Counted from the first letter of the stretch, positions 11,441 to 24,105 are shown. The stretch is 64,000 nucleotides of DNA from Saccopteryx bilineata (GCF_036850765.1 NC_089490.1:125268522-125332521); one strand, 5' to 3'. A program made the numbers and translations. Notes: generated by a model from the sequence alone, not told the origin.

Positions 11441-12800
11441 TATGCCCTCACTGGGTGAGAAGAGGAAGCCCACAGTTGAGGAATAGAGCTGAGATTCAAA
11501 CACAAAAACATATAGAAGAGAGCTTTAATGGCATTTAGATCCTTGATTCTAGATATTCCTCCATGACCTTCCTACATTTGGAAACATGTTCTAAAAAACT
11601 CCTTCTTTATGTATGCTAGTTCAAATAGAGTTGTTATCATTTGCAGCCAAACAAGAAAAAAATCTGAATAATATAATTAATACAAAGAATTGAAAGTGGA
11701 ATTCCCCCAACCCCTTCTCAAGAGGTAGTATAACTGACAGAAAACGAGGGCTTATAGGTATAACTGACAGAAAACGAGTTTGATTCATCTTAAATGAATA
11801 GGGAGATCTATTTGCTTCTATAACCAAGTCTTTGTAAGGGCAAGTATATGAGGACTGGGAACCAGCGACTCATGACTAGCTTTGTCTCATCTCCACTTTC
11901 TTTTTGTGTTATGTTTACTTCATTCTCTCAGACTAATTCTTTACCACTTGAAATAAGATTGGCTACCAGAAGCTCAAGAATCATGTTGTGACTAGAGAGT
12001 AAAGAGGTTTTTCTTCTCCTCTTAAAAGGAGCCACTTAGAAAAACCCTCAAGAAGTACCCTGACTAGTTTGGCATGGGTCGCAGGCCAGGGTTCTTGGTT
12101 AGCACATTGGCCTATTCCTGCAGCTAAAGAGAGAACTGAAAAAATGATGGTAGCTTCCATCTGAAACAAATGACAGGTAACAGAGGGTATTATTTCAAGA
12201 AAAAGAAAAAAAAAAGGTTTAGGGCAGATAACCAGATACTGTTTACATGCTCTCTGTTAACAGTTTTTGAGGCACACCTTCCAGACTCTTAACTCTTGTG
12301 AAGCAAACGTAGAAAAATATGAAAGTTCCACTTGATCCAAGCATGCTGGGTAAATCCCAATAGTCAAAACAAAGCATAATTAAAATTTAGATTTCTCTGT
12401 GAAAATGGGATGTCATATTTTATCTGGTGTTAATATAAAGGGGTAAAATGTCCCTGTTTCTAACAGGTGGTATTCTGCTTTATTTCAGAACCAAGAGAAA
12501 ACCAGAATTTAGAGGTATAGACAAATACCTAAAGAACTTAGAGGTATAAACATAACCCTGATGACTGGGTTGAATTTCATACCTAACTTTTAGCAGAGGA
12601 CATCATTGTGAAAGGATGTTACAAAGGAATCCTTCAGATAAAGTTCTGAGATGACTATCACATCCGCTACATCCCTTAACATATGTTGCTAGCACAGTTC
12701 TGGGCATATAGATTAATTTTCAATTAATTCATGACTAAGTGCTTTAGAATAAAATATAGGTACTTATTTTCATTAGACTTCTCTTCACTGGGGAGACATG
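11441..12800. other. No gene recognised
   Basis: No exon-like frame or repeat was recognised apart from the short 30-bp-period duplication at 11724-11778. Confidence 0.45.
11724..11778. repeat. 30-bp-period tandem duplication
   Basis: TATAACTGACAGAAAACGAG occurs twice, 30 bases apart (the TAACTGACAG blocks are at 11731 and 11761). Confidence 0.9.
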
Positions 12801-12805
12801 AATCT

Positions 12806-12846
12806 ATATCTATCTATCTATCTATTTATCTGTCTATCTATCATCT
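12806..12846. repeat. (TCTA)n microsatellite, imperfect
   Basis: About nine TCTA units with single TTTA and TGTC interruptions. Confidence 0.9.
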
Positions 12847-12944
12847 ATGGATTTTTTATATTTGAAAAGAAATTAATGCCTTTGCATTTTGGCAATGTTT
12901 AAAGATGTATCTACAAGGCTCTATGGTGTAAGCTTGGATAGCTA

Positions 12945-13440
12945 GCCTTGAAAGGGGTCTCAGGGAGTCTCACCTCCTTGGTTTTTATGCCCTTGTGTTA
13001 TCTTCTCCACAATGAATCTAGGCTGAGCTTTGTGACCAATAAAGCAAGAAATAATTGTTTCTAAAGCAAGGTGACTCTTCAGCTATGCCTTGTCCTCTTG
13101 TATTATTCACTCTGGGAGAAGTCAGATTTTATGTTAAGTAGCTCTGTGGAGAGGCACATGTAGAACAAAAACTAAAGTCTCCTGCCAATAACCACCACCA
13201 ACTTTCCAATCATCTGAGTGGTTCCTCTTTATCCTCAGGGAAGCCGTTACATAAATGTCAACCTCAGGAGACAATCAGGAGAACTTCCTAAGAAGACCAA
13301 GGTTGAACTCCAGCCAAACCATTCCCTAATTACTGGCCTATGGATTAATACTGTGAGAAATAATCCATGTTTATTGTCGTTTCATGCCACTGAATGTTGG
13401 GGGCAGGGATATTTGTTACACAGCAATAAATAACTAATAT
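12945..13440 (+). mobile_element. MaLR-like LTR relic
   Basis: The right end has ACTGTGAGAAATAATCCATG, a CATGCCACTGAATGTTGGGG block and a GTTACACAGCAATAAATAACTAATA ending typical of MLT1-class solo LTRs. The left part (a GCTGAGCTTTGTGACCAATAA block) fits the same class. Confidence 0.55.
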
Positions 13441-14092
13441 ATAAACTAACAAAAATAAATTTAACAAATATATCTCAGTAAGCATAACAGCAACTTTTTC
13501 TTCCAAAATATGTACTAAGTCAACTTTAGGATGTCAAATTAGACCACATTACCACAATTGGAATACGTTTTCTTGTTTCTTCTTCCTGTTGAGTCTACTA
13601 TTCTGAGAAGTGCATATCTTTCAAATGCTTTTTTCTAATAATTTAACATTTGTCTTCAGCCAATAACATCTTTGTTGCAGAGAAAACTAGGAAACACTGT
13701 TTTTTAAACCAGTAGTAAAAATTTGGGGGAGAGCTGAGGTCACTAGTAAAAGAATACAAAGTAGCAGTTAGGCAATATCTCTCCACCCCATCCAACAGGT
13801 TTCCTTTAACAGCTAAGCAGACTTGAACCTTAAAAAAAAACACCCTTAACAAAAGTGTTGCTGTTCATATATTTAAAATTTTTTGTTGTTCACCTTCACT
13901 AAGTAACTGGTTGAGAAAATGACTGTTACTGAAATATTTTTAGTTATGTAAACTACTTGTTAATTGCTCAAGGAAGGGGTGTTTGGAACCACTTCTGCTA
14001 ATATTTGCTTTCCTGAACACCAACTGTCCTTTAGCTGCATGTTTAAAGGATTCAAAGAAAGAGCTGTAAAAGCTACAAAGTTTAATTCTTTC
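13441..14092. other. No feature recognised
   Basis: AT-rich; no supported exon or repeat. Confidence 0.45.
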
Positions 14093-14127
14093 AACTGCCT
14101 ATACCAGTGGTTCTCAAACTTTTTGAA
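14093..14127 (+). repeat. 35-bp copy of a hAT end plus its flank
   Basis: Identical to 15134-15168, which spans host flank, the target duplication and the first 23 bases of the hAT element at 15146. No partner end follows, so this is not an independent insertion. Confidence 0.85.
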
Positions 14128-15133
14128 AAATGAAAATGACTTTTTTTTAAAAGAACTATCTTTTGAAAAATCTAAACTGATATAGGCATTCTAACAGAGG
14201 TAACAATAAATTGCCCTAAGTTAATAATGTCTAAAGTTACAGAATTTAACATAAGTAAAATAAAAATGTGGCCCTTTTTTAGCTCCAGAGCTAAAAAAAA
14301 TCCTACCAAGTTAAAAATCATTATCATTCAGAAAGTACATTAGTGGCTGCCTATGGCAGAGGGTGTGAGGGGTGGGCCTGACTGCTACCAGGTTTGAGGT
14401 TTCTTTCTGGGGTGATGAAAATGTTCTAAAATTAGATTATGATGCTGGTTACACAGCTTTGTAAATATACTAAAAACCATTGAACCGCACACTAGGAAGG
14501 AGTGAATTTTATAAAATAAAAATTATACGTTAATAAAACTGGTTTTAAAAACTGTCATTGATGACCCTGAAGATATTCAAAGGATTAGCAGTGTACAAAA
14601 AGTCACCAACAGGATGGTTCCAGTTCAAGTTGCTGTTTTCCTCTTGCTTCTGAACACACACGTGCACATGATAAAGCTGAAGTCAAGTTTGATGGTGCCC
14701 CAACGGTACATTTAAAAATTCTCTAACAAGAAAGACAACAAATAGGCTTTTTAAAGCTTAAAGGTTTTCTTTACCTTGTGCTCCGACAATAAATTTGATA
14801 GACTTCGGACCTGCTGTCAGAACTGAAGAGGTAATTGCTATGCTGTAATTGTTGGCAGTTAGTATCAAGGCAAATGCACAGTACAAAACTGAAACTCTTA
14901 CAAGTAAAAAAAGCAGGCTTTTCACAGATATTACTGTAACAACAACAAAGTATACCAGTTATTTTCCATTTTAATTCTTTCAAAAGGTTATAAGGAATTT
15001 GTTTTCCGATAGGTTAATTTACAAATGTAACAGTTGCTCTAAAATACATAAGTTTACTCAGTTTGTTTAGTTCAATTTTTCACTTCTACCACATCAACAA
15101 CAACCAAAAAAAGCCAATTAACTAGATTTTGTT
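14128..15133. other. No gene; L1 3'-end relic inside
   Basis: Around 14340-14545 the words ATGAAAATGTTCTAAAATTA, GGTTACACAGCTTTGTAAAT and ACTAAAAACCATTGAACCGC resemble an old L1 3' region. The remainder is unassigned. Confidence 0.45.
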
Positions 15134-15145
15134 AACTGCCTATAC

Positions 15146-15988
15146 CAGTGGTTCTCAAACTTTTTGAAGTCAGGGCTTATTTAAAATCCTACAAATAATT
15201 TAATTGTAGGTGCATTATATACAAATTTCTGAGAAATATGTTATAATAATTAAGTCAAATATTAAAGAAAAAAAGTCCAAGTGTGCTTTTATGGTAATTA
15301 AACGAAATAAATAGGACAGAATTAAATTTATTCTGACATTAAAAAACATTTTTATGTTACATTTTTTGTTATGCGTTTTAGAATTTGTAAAAAAGGGGTT
15401 AAAAAAAAAGACAAAAAGTTATCTTTTTATATATATAGATACATTCTTAGTAAGATTTAGTAAATTCGGCAGGTCCCGGTGCAAATGTGTTAAGTTTTTT
15501 CATTTTTGTGTTTCTGAGAAACATGAGCCTGATGTGTCCTAGCAATTTCTTCAATGTTTGGGTATATATTTGAAAGGCAAATTCTCATTTCCTCATCAAT
15601 ACATTGAAGAATTCCTCTCTTTTCACTCTTAATTGTGTTGAGTGCAGAAAACCCACACCATACATATTATCTTAACGTGACACCAAACAAAGGATAGAAT
15701 AAACTTGCCTCCAGTCTTTCCGGGGAACATGGGGGGTAGTGTAAACAATCCAGCACCACAGCTTAACAGTCTTTTGCAACCTAATCAGGCAAGTGAGGTG
15801 AGGGGTTGGGCAGACTGTCAGCTTACAGCCAATTCCCCACACCTGTGTCCCCCAAAATCTAAACTCCAAAAACCCTGTTGGTGTTTTGGTCCCCAACAGG
15901 CACATATTTCTCTGGAATACTATAGGGCGCACCTGAAAATGTTCTAGGGTGCACCAGTGTGCCCTGGCTCACACTTTGAGAACCACTG
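15146..15988. mobile_element. Non-autonomous hAT transposon, 843 bp
   Basis: Terminal inverted repeats are CAGTGGTTCTCAAACTTTTT at the left and the complement CACACTTTGAGAACCACTG-type end at the right. A perfect 8-bp target duplication GCCTATAC flanks it at 15138-15145 and 15989-15996. The two opposed internal frames (15672-15947) overlap each other and show no transposase motifs, so it would need a transposase in trans. Confidence 0.93.
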
Positions 15989-15996
15989 GCCTATAC

Positions 15997-16265
15997 CATA
16001 AGAGTTTTCTGAGAGAGAAAGGATTAGCTCCTAAGTAAGGCCAATGAATGTACTCCAACTATAACTCTATCTATATATTTTATAAATTAATTAAAAGCTT
16101 ATTAAATATCCCAGGATGAGTTGTATATTTATTTAAAAATATAAAATTTATATTAAAAATAAAGTATGATATTTATAATGAAAGAAACCATAAACAAGAG
16201 ACTACTGTTGCAAGATTGCATTTATATCATATTCTGGAAAAACAAAGCTATAGGGACAAGAAACA
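15997..16265. other. No feature recognised
   Basis: AT-rich flank of the hAT element; nothing supported. Confidence 0.5.
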
Positions 16266-16267
16266 GA

Positions 16268-16462
16268 TTAGTGGGCCTTGGTTGGATAGCTCAGTTGGTT
16301 AAAGCATCATTCCAATAAGCCAAGTTTGGGAGTTCTATTCCCCATCAGGGCACATACAAGACTTAACCAATAAATGCATAAATGAGTTGAACAACAAATC
16401 ATTGTTTCTCTCTTTCGCTCTCATCTTCTCTCCAAAATTAATCAATTTAAAAAAAAGAAAAG
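16268..16462 (+). mobile_element. tRNA-derived SINE, older type
   Basis: Head with ATAGCTCAGTTGGTTAAAGC (A-box-like) and AGTTCTATTCCCCATCAGGG (B-box-like), a TCTCTCTTTCGCTCTC tract and an A-rich end. Related to the SINE at 28060-28478. Weak duplication of an AGAAACAGA-like word around it. Confidence 0.8.
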
Positions 16463-16479
16463 AAAACAGACCAATGCTT

Positions 16480-16690
16480 CCCTAGAGCTGTGAGAGAAGA
16501 GACACTGACTGCAAAGTCCCACTGGGGGACTTTCTGGACTGATGGAAATGTTCTGTATCTTGACTGTGATTGTTATTACATGACTGTGTACATTTGCCAA
16601 AGCTCATTGAACTGTACATCAAGAGGGATACATTTTAATGTCAGTAAATTATAGCTTGAAATCTGATACAATTATATTAGAAATACTAGA
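16480..16690 (+). mobile_element. Old L1 3'-end relic
   Basis: GATGGAAATGTTCTGTATCT, a CTCATTGAACTGTACATC block and a trailing GTAAATTATA resemble old L1 3' ends. Probably the same element as DNA left of the SINE at 16268, which would then be an insertion into it. Confidence 0.5.
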
Positions 16691-17655
16691 TTTAACTATT
16701 CCAATTAGAGTATGCTGTTAGAGTTAACTATATTATACTGAAAATACACTATAGCATCAAACAAAAAAAAATGAGTCTTTTGTTACTGGAGATTTTATGA
16801 TTTCACCAAATCTTTTATCTTTATTGTAGGAAACTTGATGACAGTTTTTCAAATTAATCTGGGTGGAAATTTTAATTCTTTAGGTTAAAATTACCTCCTA
16901 CAAGGCAGATAATAAAATGTTTTACAGTTAACTTCAAATAGCAATCACTTGCTTATTAATTATGAACATATCCCCTAATAATTCTTGTACTGTTTTTATT
17001 ATTACAACTATATATTTTGTACCTGTAGTTTAAAGCCTACTAAGTTGTAGCCACTTTCTCTTTCTCAAATGTCTATAGCAATTCAGAAAAGAATGTATTT
17101 GACTTAGTTTTTTTGATGTAGATACTTCTTTACTATTTGTTGAGGTGGCAGATTACCCAAATTATAAAGTAATTTTTCCTGGTATGTGTATACATATATG
17201 GCAATGTTACACATCTAATAAATAGGAGAATTTAAACCTGGATTTTGCCATTGGACAACCTATATTTTCATATTTATTTCCATTTTCCACTATAATGTGA
17301 GTTGTTTGCTGGAAGGGACAATATGATAACGTGTTTACTCATGTGCACTCTCTACTGTATCCACTTCAATGTAATGCATGTAGCAGATGCTCATATATGA
17401 TTGCATTAAGACAAAGCTGATTCATTAATAGTTATCATAGAGAGTTGTATGCTACTGTACAATTTAATTTTATATCAAAATCTTTTTTGGGGAGTGTATT
17501 TATATCAAGAGTTAGAATGAAGGGCTTTCCCCCTCATCAATCACAAATTTGATTTAGAATTGATCCTTAAAAATAGCGGTTGTCTTATTTTTTAAAAAGT
17601 ATTTCCTTTTATCACGCATAACTTATTTCCATTCCGAAGAATTTAAGATGCCATT
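16691..17655. other. No feature recognised
   Basis: AT-rich DNA without supported genes or repeats. Confidence 0.45.
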
Positions 17656-17659
17656 TGAT

Positions 17660-18265
17660 TGTGGTTGTGATGGCTCTAGTAGATTGGTGGTCAATATTCT
17701 AGCAACCTTTTAATGTGCTTATTTGGCAGAGGCTGCAAAGTCTGCCAGATTCCTTGCAGCTAGGTCCCAGAATTGACTCAGGCTCAGCTAATAAGATGCA
17801 CTTTTCCTAAGAGCAAATCATACATGTGTTGCCTCTGCTGGCAAGCATAGTGGTGGAGGTATTGGGCTTTTCTGTGACAGCATCAGTATAGCACCCTCAC
17901 TGTCCAGTCACTAGTTTCATGGCCATTGAAGGCCATGGGGAGGGGCATGGTGTTGCTGGTTTATATTATAACAAGTATGAATTGGTTCTGGAGCCAGGAA
18001 CCATAGCAGTAACTCCCTAATGGGGCAGTGTAGTGTGGTCTGGAGTCTGCAACTTCCTGACTAGAGAGAGAAGAGCAATAGCTACCTTGGTGGTCCAGCT
18101 CTGTGCTGTGGCTTTGTGAGTTGTCCTTAAAGCTCAACCTCAAGTCTATTTCTTCAGCTATTTCAGTGGCTCTCCAGCCATTTAATACCCCATAATAAAT
18201 CCTTTCCTGCTTAAACTAGCTTGAGTAGATTTTATTTTCTGCAAATGAACCCTGACCAATATAGA
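17660..18265 (+). mobile_element. MaLR-like LTR relic
   Basis: The right end, with CCATAATAAATCCTTTCCTG and TGAACCCTGACCAATATAG, is the typical polyadenylation-side ending of a MaLR/ERVL-type LTR. The left border is approximate. Confidence 0.45.
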
Positions 18266-20555
18266 AATGAAATGAATTGTAGTCATCTATAGACAAAAAT
18301 TAAATAAATGAGAGCACAGCATTGTCAATCAATAAAATGATGAAAATAACTCCTGAGCTTAGTTAAAAGATATGGATTTTCATTGTAAGTTTAAATGGAC
18401 ATTCTCTGTCTACCTATAATCTAATGAACTCCAAAGAGAAAGCCAAATATTGCATATAAATTAAACATTGCCTGAAACAAGTAAGTATTGATCAAGATGT
18501 GTAAATTTATGGTATTTTCTGTTTGATAGCACTATTTAAAAGTGATGTTAGGCATGATTAAGTAGAAGTGGAAGGGAAACAAGTGATTGAACCATGTGAA
18601 ATTATTTTTTAATAGAAACTTTCTAAGATGTGCTGATATTACCTAGTCATGAGAAATCTTAAGCAAAGCCTGTGAGGCCATTCAAAACTATAGACCCCCA
18701 AGCTCCAATGAGGAAAGTATTCGAGAGTATGGATTAAAAGGGAAGCCCTTTATAAATAGTTTTGCTTAGGGGTCTAAAACTATAAACAGGATAATACATG
18801 TAAATTTTTACCTTGAAATCATATAATTATTTGGTGCTAGTCAACTTACCACAAAGGATTTAGAACTTTTACAAGGAAAAAAAAAACACCCTTAAATGTA
18901 GACTATTATGATGATTATCTATTTTTAGGATATTTTTCTTGAATGGTACTTACAGCCACCATAACAACTTTCATGATTCTTTAACTTAAAATAGTGAAGG
19001 AGAAGTCTTATAGTATCACCTAGGTGCTCAGGTTACATCATTGTGAATGTATCAGCAATGTGGAACTCCTGTTTAAAAGAGCTGACATGGTCTTATGGTA
19101 TACTTACTGCAACCCAACAAGCAGAAACCATGAAGTAATTTTCCCAATATACGCAGGTTTGGTCAAACCCATATTAGAAACTTACATCTAGTCTGACTGA
19201 GGTTTCATATTTTAAAAGAATGCAGAAAAACTAGAAGGGGAATAGAACATAGCACAAAGGCTTATTAAAAGAGCTGGACAATTGGGCATAAAAATGGTAA
19301 GGAAAGGAACTGGCTTTATTTAGCCATAAAGAAGCCAAATGGTCTTAATAGGCAACTTACCATTCTTTGCTGTAAAAATAAAACAGACAAGTTACACCTA
19401 GAAGGCCTAACCACCCAGACAGTTACAACATAGAATTAAATAAATAGAAACATAAGATTTGCAACAACAATCATCTAAGCGAGGACTGGTTCTACCTTTT
19501 CATTCCAAAATAGCCAGATCAGCCAAGAGAATCCCCATAATGTGAAAACTTCAGGAAAATAAGACTGTAGTTGAATGATAGAACGCCTGTGCTGAAATAC
19601 TATTTTAAATATTTCATTTTAGGAAGAAATACTCCAACTATTATTTACTATGGGGGAAACCATTAATGGGAAGGCCAGCACTCTGCACCAGTTGAACATA
19701 TTTTCAGACATAGAATAACTCATTCATATAGGCATCTAGCTAGCTATATTAGCAAGTTATAGCAAGTCTGATGAATAATTATATAGGACATATTTAACAT
19801 GTAGTGACGAACTTGAATCTCCATCAGTAATACTTATTCTGTAAAGCCAGGCTGCATGCTAACACACAAAAAAATAATAATATATTGGCTCTTGGCTCTT
19901 TCTCTACTTTCTCTGAGGTAACTCAGTGATTCAAAGAATAATCTAAGTCATTATGCTGGTTTCTAAAATAAATCAGGCTGGGATTAAAGATGGCAAAACA
20001 ACAGGAGACTGTTATCAAATGCTATACTTACTTCTTTAGAACCTAAAATATTTTGATAATAGAATGAGATTGAGAATTAGGGCTCAACCTTTGATTGTCA
20101 GAAAAACAAACAAACAATAAAACAGCATGGCTGATTGCCAAAACAATACCTCAGACGCTGGGCCTCCCCAGTGACCGTATATCAAAATGCCAACCTGGAG
20201 GGGTTTGGGAGGGAGATCAGAAGGAGTAAAAAAGTGATGTTAACAAAGAGGTCTGGATGTGTTCTGGAATTAGATAAAACCTTGATGCTTTAACTCTGTC
20301 TCTTAAAGAAGCTTAGAATTCCAAAAAGAAAATAAAAAATGTGAGAAAATATCTTCTTGGTCCTAATGAAAAATAGAATGCAGAATTATCTGATGATCTT
20401 GAACTACTTCCAGGATTCTGTTTGGATAAGCTGGCAAAATGAGAGTTTCAGATGTTCCCCGTCACGGAACTCTGTGCCTTTTTTGCTGCCCTATAGATAT
20501 TGCTCTGGGCAACAGCTTCCCTCCTCAGTTCCATGGAAAATCTAACAGACTGTCC
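18266..20555. other. 2.3 kb without a recognised feature
   Basis: AT-rich unique-looking DNA. No frame longer than about 60 codons and no recognisable repeat family. Confidence 0.5.
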
Positions 20556-20559
20556 ATCA

Positions 20560-20965
20560 GACAGCTCTACGACCACAGGCCGCAGCATCCGAGGACGCCC
20601 TTCTCTGGACAGTGGTTAGTCCAGGGTGGCTATGAGCCTTGGAGATTAGCATGGCTTTTGGAGAATAGAGGCCACATCTCCTTCTGGGACCACCAGCTAG
20701 CACATCCATGTAAGCCTGGGATAGGGAAGACCACTTGGAGAGAGCCTGCAGATTAATGAGTCCAAGACAGAGGTGGAGCCAAGAGACAAAGAGTAAACAC
20801 AATCGTGATAGCGGTATTTGAGCCAGACCCAGAAATGGCAGAGACAAACCAATCCTTGTGTGTTTTCTCTCTTTTTTTAAGTAAGTCAATATACTTTTTT
20901 GTTTAACCTATATGGGCTTAGATTTCTGTCACTTGCCACTGAAAGAGCCCTAAATACGCTCCGTA
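20560..20965 (+). mobile_element. Possible MaLR-like LTR relic
   Basis: The right part (TTTCTGTCACTTGCCACTGA then AAGAGCCCTAAA) echoes the end of MLT1-class LTRs. The overlapping frames at 20439-20756 (+) and 20557-20889 (-) show no domain and are most simply repeat-derived. Confidence 0.35.
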
Positions 20966-21254
20966 TTTGCAGATTGGGAAACAAAAGCACAACAATTGTT
21001 AAAATCTTTAGGTAACAAGATATGAGAAAAACCTATTAAATCATTCACTAGTCCATAACCAACTGGATATACATGGGCACAATTATACTATCACAGTTTT
21101 ATTTATTTGGACTTAAACACTTTGGTGTTTGTAAGAGGTTTTATAGAGGTTAAAGGAGTCAGAGTCCAAAAGTCCCAGCCCGAGGTGACACTATTGACTT
21201 GAGAGGCTTAGGTGGAAGGGACACTAAACGTCCTAAGTACGTTTCCCCCGCTCT

Positions 21255-21615
21255 TTGAACAAAAGTAGAGCGTTCCTACCAAACCTTCCATAAGCTAAAA
21301 TGGCATAAAGTGAAGAAGCAATGACCATTAATTTATATGAAAAAATTTTTGAGTGTTCCCAGGTCCAAAAGATAACCGACTAAATTATGTCAAATACCAC
21401 ATAAAACCTAAAATAACAACTAACACTTAGTAGAGGTGGTGCCACTGCCACTGCTGAGGGTGTCCTTGGCTTCTGTGACAGCTTGCAGCAAAACAGATAC
21501 TGCACTCTCTTTTCATGGTTCATTGAAAATTCTCTTCGGATTTATGCCAGTTAACAAAAACAAGTACTTTCATAAACGTGAAGTGGTGCAATGCATACTT
21601 TCAAAAAGTGGGGGC
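21255..21615 (+). mobile_element. Non-autonomous DNA-transposon relic, copy A
   Basis: Shares ordered blocks with copy B at 24296: CATAAGCTAAAATGGCATAA, an AAGAAGCAATGACCATTAAT block, CCACATAAAACCTAAA, an AGTGGTGCAATGCATACTTT block and the end GTGGGGGCATTCCTG. The end resembles Tigger-like (mariner/pogo) termini. No transposase remains. Confidence 0.55.
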
Positions 21616-21624
21616 ATTCCTGTG

Positions 21625-21765
21625 TTAACTTTCTCATCTGTAAAAAAAAGGAAGGATAACAATCCTAATTTTATAAAACTATTATTAAATATTAAATGAG
21701 ATAGTGTCTGCAATCTGTTGTTTGCAAACCCTATGAAACATAGTAATGCTTCAATAAATTCCTCC
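21625..21765 (+). repeat. MIR-like SINE relic
   Basis: TAACTTTCTCATCTGTAAAA and the later ATTAAATGAGATAGTGTCTG correspond to sense-strand MIR wording. Confidence 0.55.
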
Positions 21766-22890
21766 TGTTTTCCTACAGATACCAAACAGCAACATTACAA
21801 AAGAGACCTAGAAAGATGAAGTACTGGCGTAGGACATTTTATGCCTTTCAAAGTGTTGAGGTGCTTCACTCTATATTAAAAGACACTGTGGTTACAAAGC
21901 TGTTTTGAACATTTATTAAAACTGTTCTTTAAAAAAATGCTACCTACCACTCCTATATATACACATAATAATACTACAATGAGGGAATTTTTAAAAGTCA
22001 GATTATTTTTATCGTTATCTGTCTCTGCTTCCTTAACCTTCTCAACTCATTAGCTTCCTGGTTTCCTAATCTCAGGTTCTGATACTGCCTATCCTCCAAA
22101 CTCAATCCAAGCACAATAGCAGGGAGGAATTAATTTATAAATTCTCCTCCATCTTCATTCCTTATTCATTTGCCTATTTATGCTAGATCCACGTTCCCCA
22201 CTTCTGCTTTGCTTTTCTTTCAAAAGGCTAAAACAGCAGCAACTCGTCCCAGGTTCCCTTACCAGCCAGCTCCTAGTCCGGCTTGGCCAGTGGAGGTAAC
22301 AGAACCAGGGGAGGGCGTTTCTTTCCTCTCTGTGCTTCAGGTGACCGCATCTCTTCCGTGTCCCACCTCCTTCCAGGCAGCCGCAGCTCCTGTCCCATTG
22401 GTTCCTCCAGTCTTAGGGGTAGTAGCCCTGCTCTTCCTAATCCTGGGGTTTCCCACTGTTTCCTATTTGCCCCTCTATTTTTTCTATCACCCTTTAAAAT
22501 AGTTCCCGGGGTTAAATTTCCTCTGTGAAATCCAGTGGCATGGGTTCTGTTTTCCGGATCAACCATTGATTGATAGAGTTTCTATATCAATTTGATGGCC
22601 ACACCTTGTCAGCGCCACGGCTCTTCCTCCCTTTCTGACTGCCCTGACGCGGCTGTCATCCCCCCTGGACTAATCCCATATTGCCATTTCCAGTCTAGTT
22701 TTGCTTAAAGATCTTTTCCACATTGCTGTCAGGGTAAGCGTTCTAAAACACAGTCACTTTATTGTGACCTTGTTACTAACCTTCCTAAAACCCTCTTCAG
22801 TGGCTCTTCATCTCAAACAAGAGCTCAACTCTTGAGCATGACAAGGCTTTTCACATGTCTCTTTACCTTGCCAACTTCTCGCCTTCTCAA
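21766..22890. other. No gene recognised; possible L2/LTR scraps
   Basis: A C/T-rich interval at 22030-22560 carries open frames on both strands (22170-22502 + and 22273-22566 -). They lack recognisable domains and overlap each other. 22740-22890 resembles an L2 relic. Confidence 0.35.
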
Positions 22891-22900
22891 TGTTCTAGCC

Positions 22901-23624
22901 CAGGGGTCGGGAACCTATGGCTCACGAGCCAGATGTGGCTCTTTTGATGGCTGCATCTGGCTCACAGACAAATCTTTTTTTTTTTTTTTGTATTTTTCTG
23001 AAGCTGGAAACGGGGAGAGACAGTCAGACAGACTCCCGCATGTGCCCGACCGGGATCCACCTGGCACGCCCACCAGGGGGCAACGCTCTGCCCACCAGGG
23101 GGCAATGCTCTGCCCCTCCGGGGCGTCGCTCTGTCACGACCAGAGCCACTCCAGCGCCTGGGGCAGAGGCCAAGGAGCCATCCCCAGCGCCCAGGCCATC
23201 CTTGCTCCAATGGAGCCTCGCTGCTGGAGGGGAAGAGAGAGACAGAGAGGAAGGAGAGGGGGAGGGGTGGAGAAGCAGATGGGCGCTTCTCCTGTGTGTC
23301 CTGGCCGGGAATCGAACCCGGTACCCCTGCATGCCAGGCCGACGCTCTACCACTGAGCCAACCGGCCAGGGCGACAAATATTTAATAAAAAAATAATAAC
23401 GTTAAAAATATAAAACATTCTCATGTATTACAATCCATTCATTTCCTCCTGCTCATGTTCATGGTTGGAGGTGGCTGGAGCCAATCACAGCTGTCCTCTG
23501 GACAACACGAAATTTTTATTGGATAATGCGTAATGTACAGGGTCGTTGTATGGCTCTTATGGAATTACATTTTAAAATATGTGGCGTTCATGGTTCTCTC
23601 AGCCAAAAAGCTTCCTGACTCCAG
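22901..23624. mobile_element. Non-autonomous hAT, split by a SINE
   Basis: Left end CAGGGGTCGGGAACC; the right end GCTTCCTGACTCCAG is its imperfect complement. Flanks TTCTAGCC (22893-22900) and TCCTAGTA (23625-23632) look like a decayed 8-bp target duplication with TA at the centre. A SINE at 22974-23372 interrupts it, so the hAT itself is about 318 bp. Confidence 0.8.
22974..23372 (-). mobile_element. Long tRNA-headed bat SINE inside hAT
   Basis: Reverse copy with two CCACCAGGGGGCAA-type body units and a well-preserved tRNA head complement (ATCGAACCC B box, CACTGAGCCAACCGGCCAGG). Target duplication GACAAAT at 22967-22973 and 23373-23379. The open frames of over 100 codons across it are SINE shadows. 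Confidence 0.93.
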
Positions 23625-23639
23625 TCCTAGTACAAATTG

Positions 23640-24000
23640 CTTATAACATTGGCTCACACATCCACTCACTCATTACACACACACACACCCACACACTCAC
23701 ACACAAACATCCTGCTGTTCCACTTCTCTGATCTTTGATGTATAGTTCCTTCCTACCTATCTACTACTGGCTGACTTTAGCTCTCCTTCAAAACTCAACT
23801 CAAGGGTGTCTCCTCTAGAAAGCTTCTCTGAAGACCCCGGCTAGGCTTGCATAGCATTTTGTGCATATTTTTATGACTGCATTTACTATCTTTAATCAAT
23901 ATACTTTGTTTCTGAGTCTTTTTCACCTAGGTGGAGTGCCTCATGAGCCTGGACCATGTCTTCCTTCTTCGCCTGGTTTCTGTTCTTTTTATAAAGAGAT
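23640..24000. repeat. L2-like relic with CA-rich run
   Basis: CTCTCCTTCAAAACTCAACTCAAGG and the AAGCTTCTCTGAAGACCCC block resemble L2 3' sequence. A CA-rich run lies at 23675-23707. Confidence 0.4.
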
Positions 24001-24105
24001 ACTGGTTGCAGTGAACAGAACTATACCCCCATGTGCCCTGGCGGCCTGAATTAGAAACTGTGACTTACCCTTGATTTCTTTCTTTTTTACCCTGACATCC
24101 AAGTA

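Noticed and set aside
22170..22566. Opposed frames of 110 and 97 codons
   Set aside because: Overlapping frames on both strands in a C/T-rich patch without domains or splice signals.
22832..23396. Several open frames of 80-174 codons on both strands
   Set aside because: They lie over the long SINE at 22974-23372. The same peptide wording recurs at 3229-3621, 31120-31564 and 40911-41396 wherever the SINE occurs.
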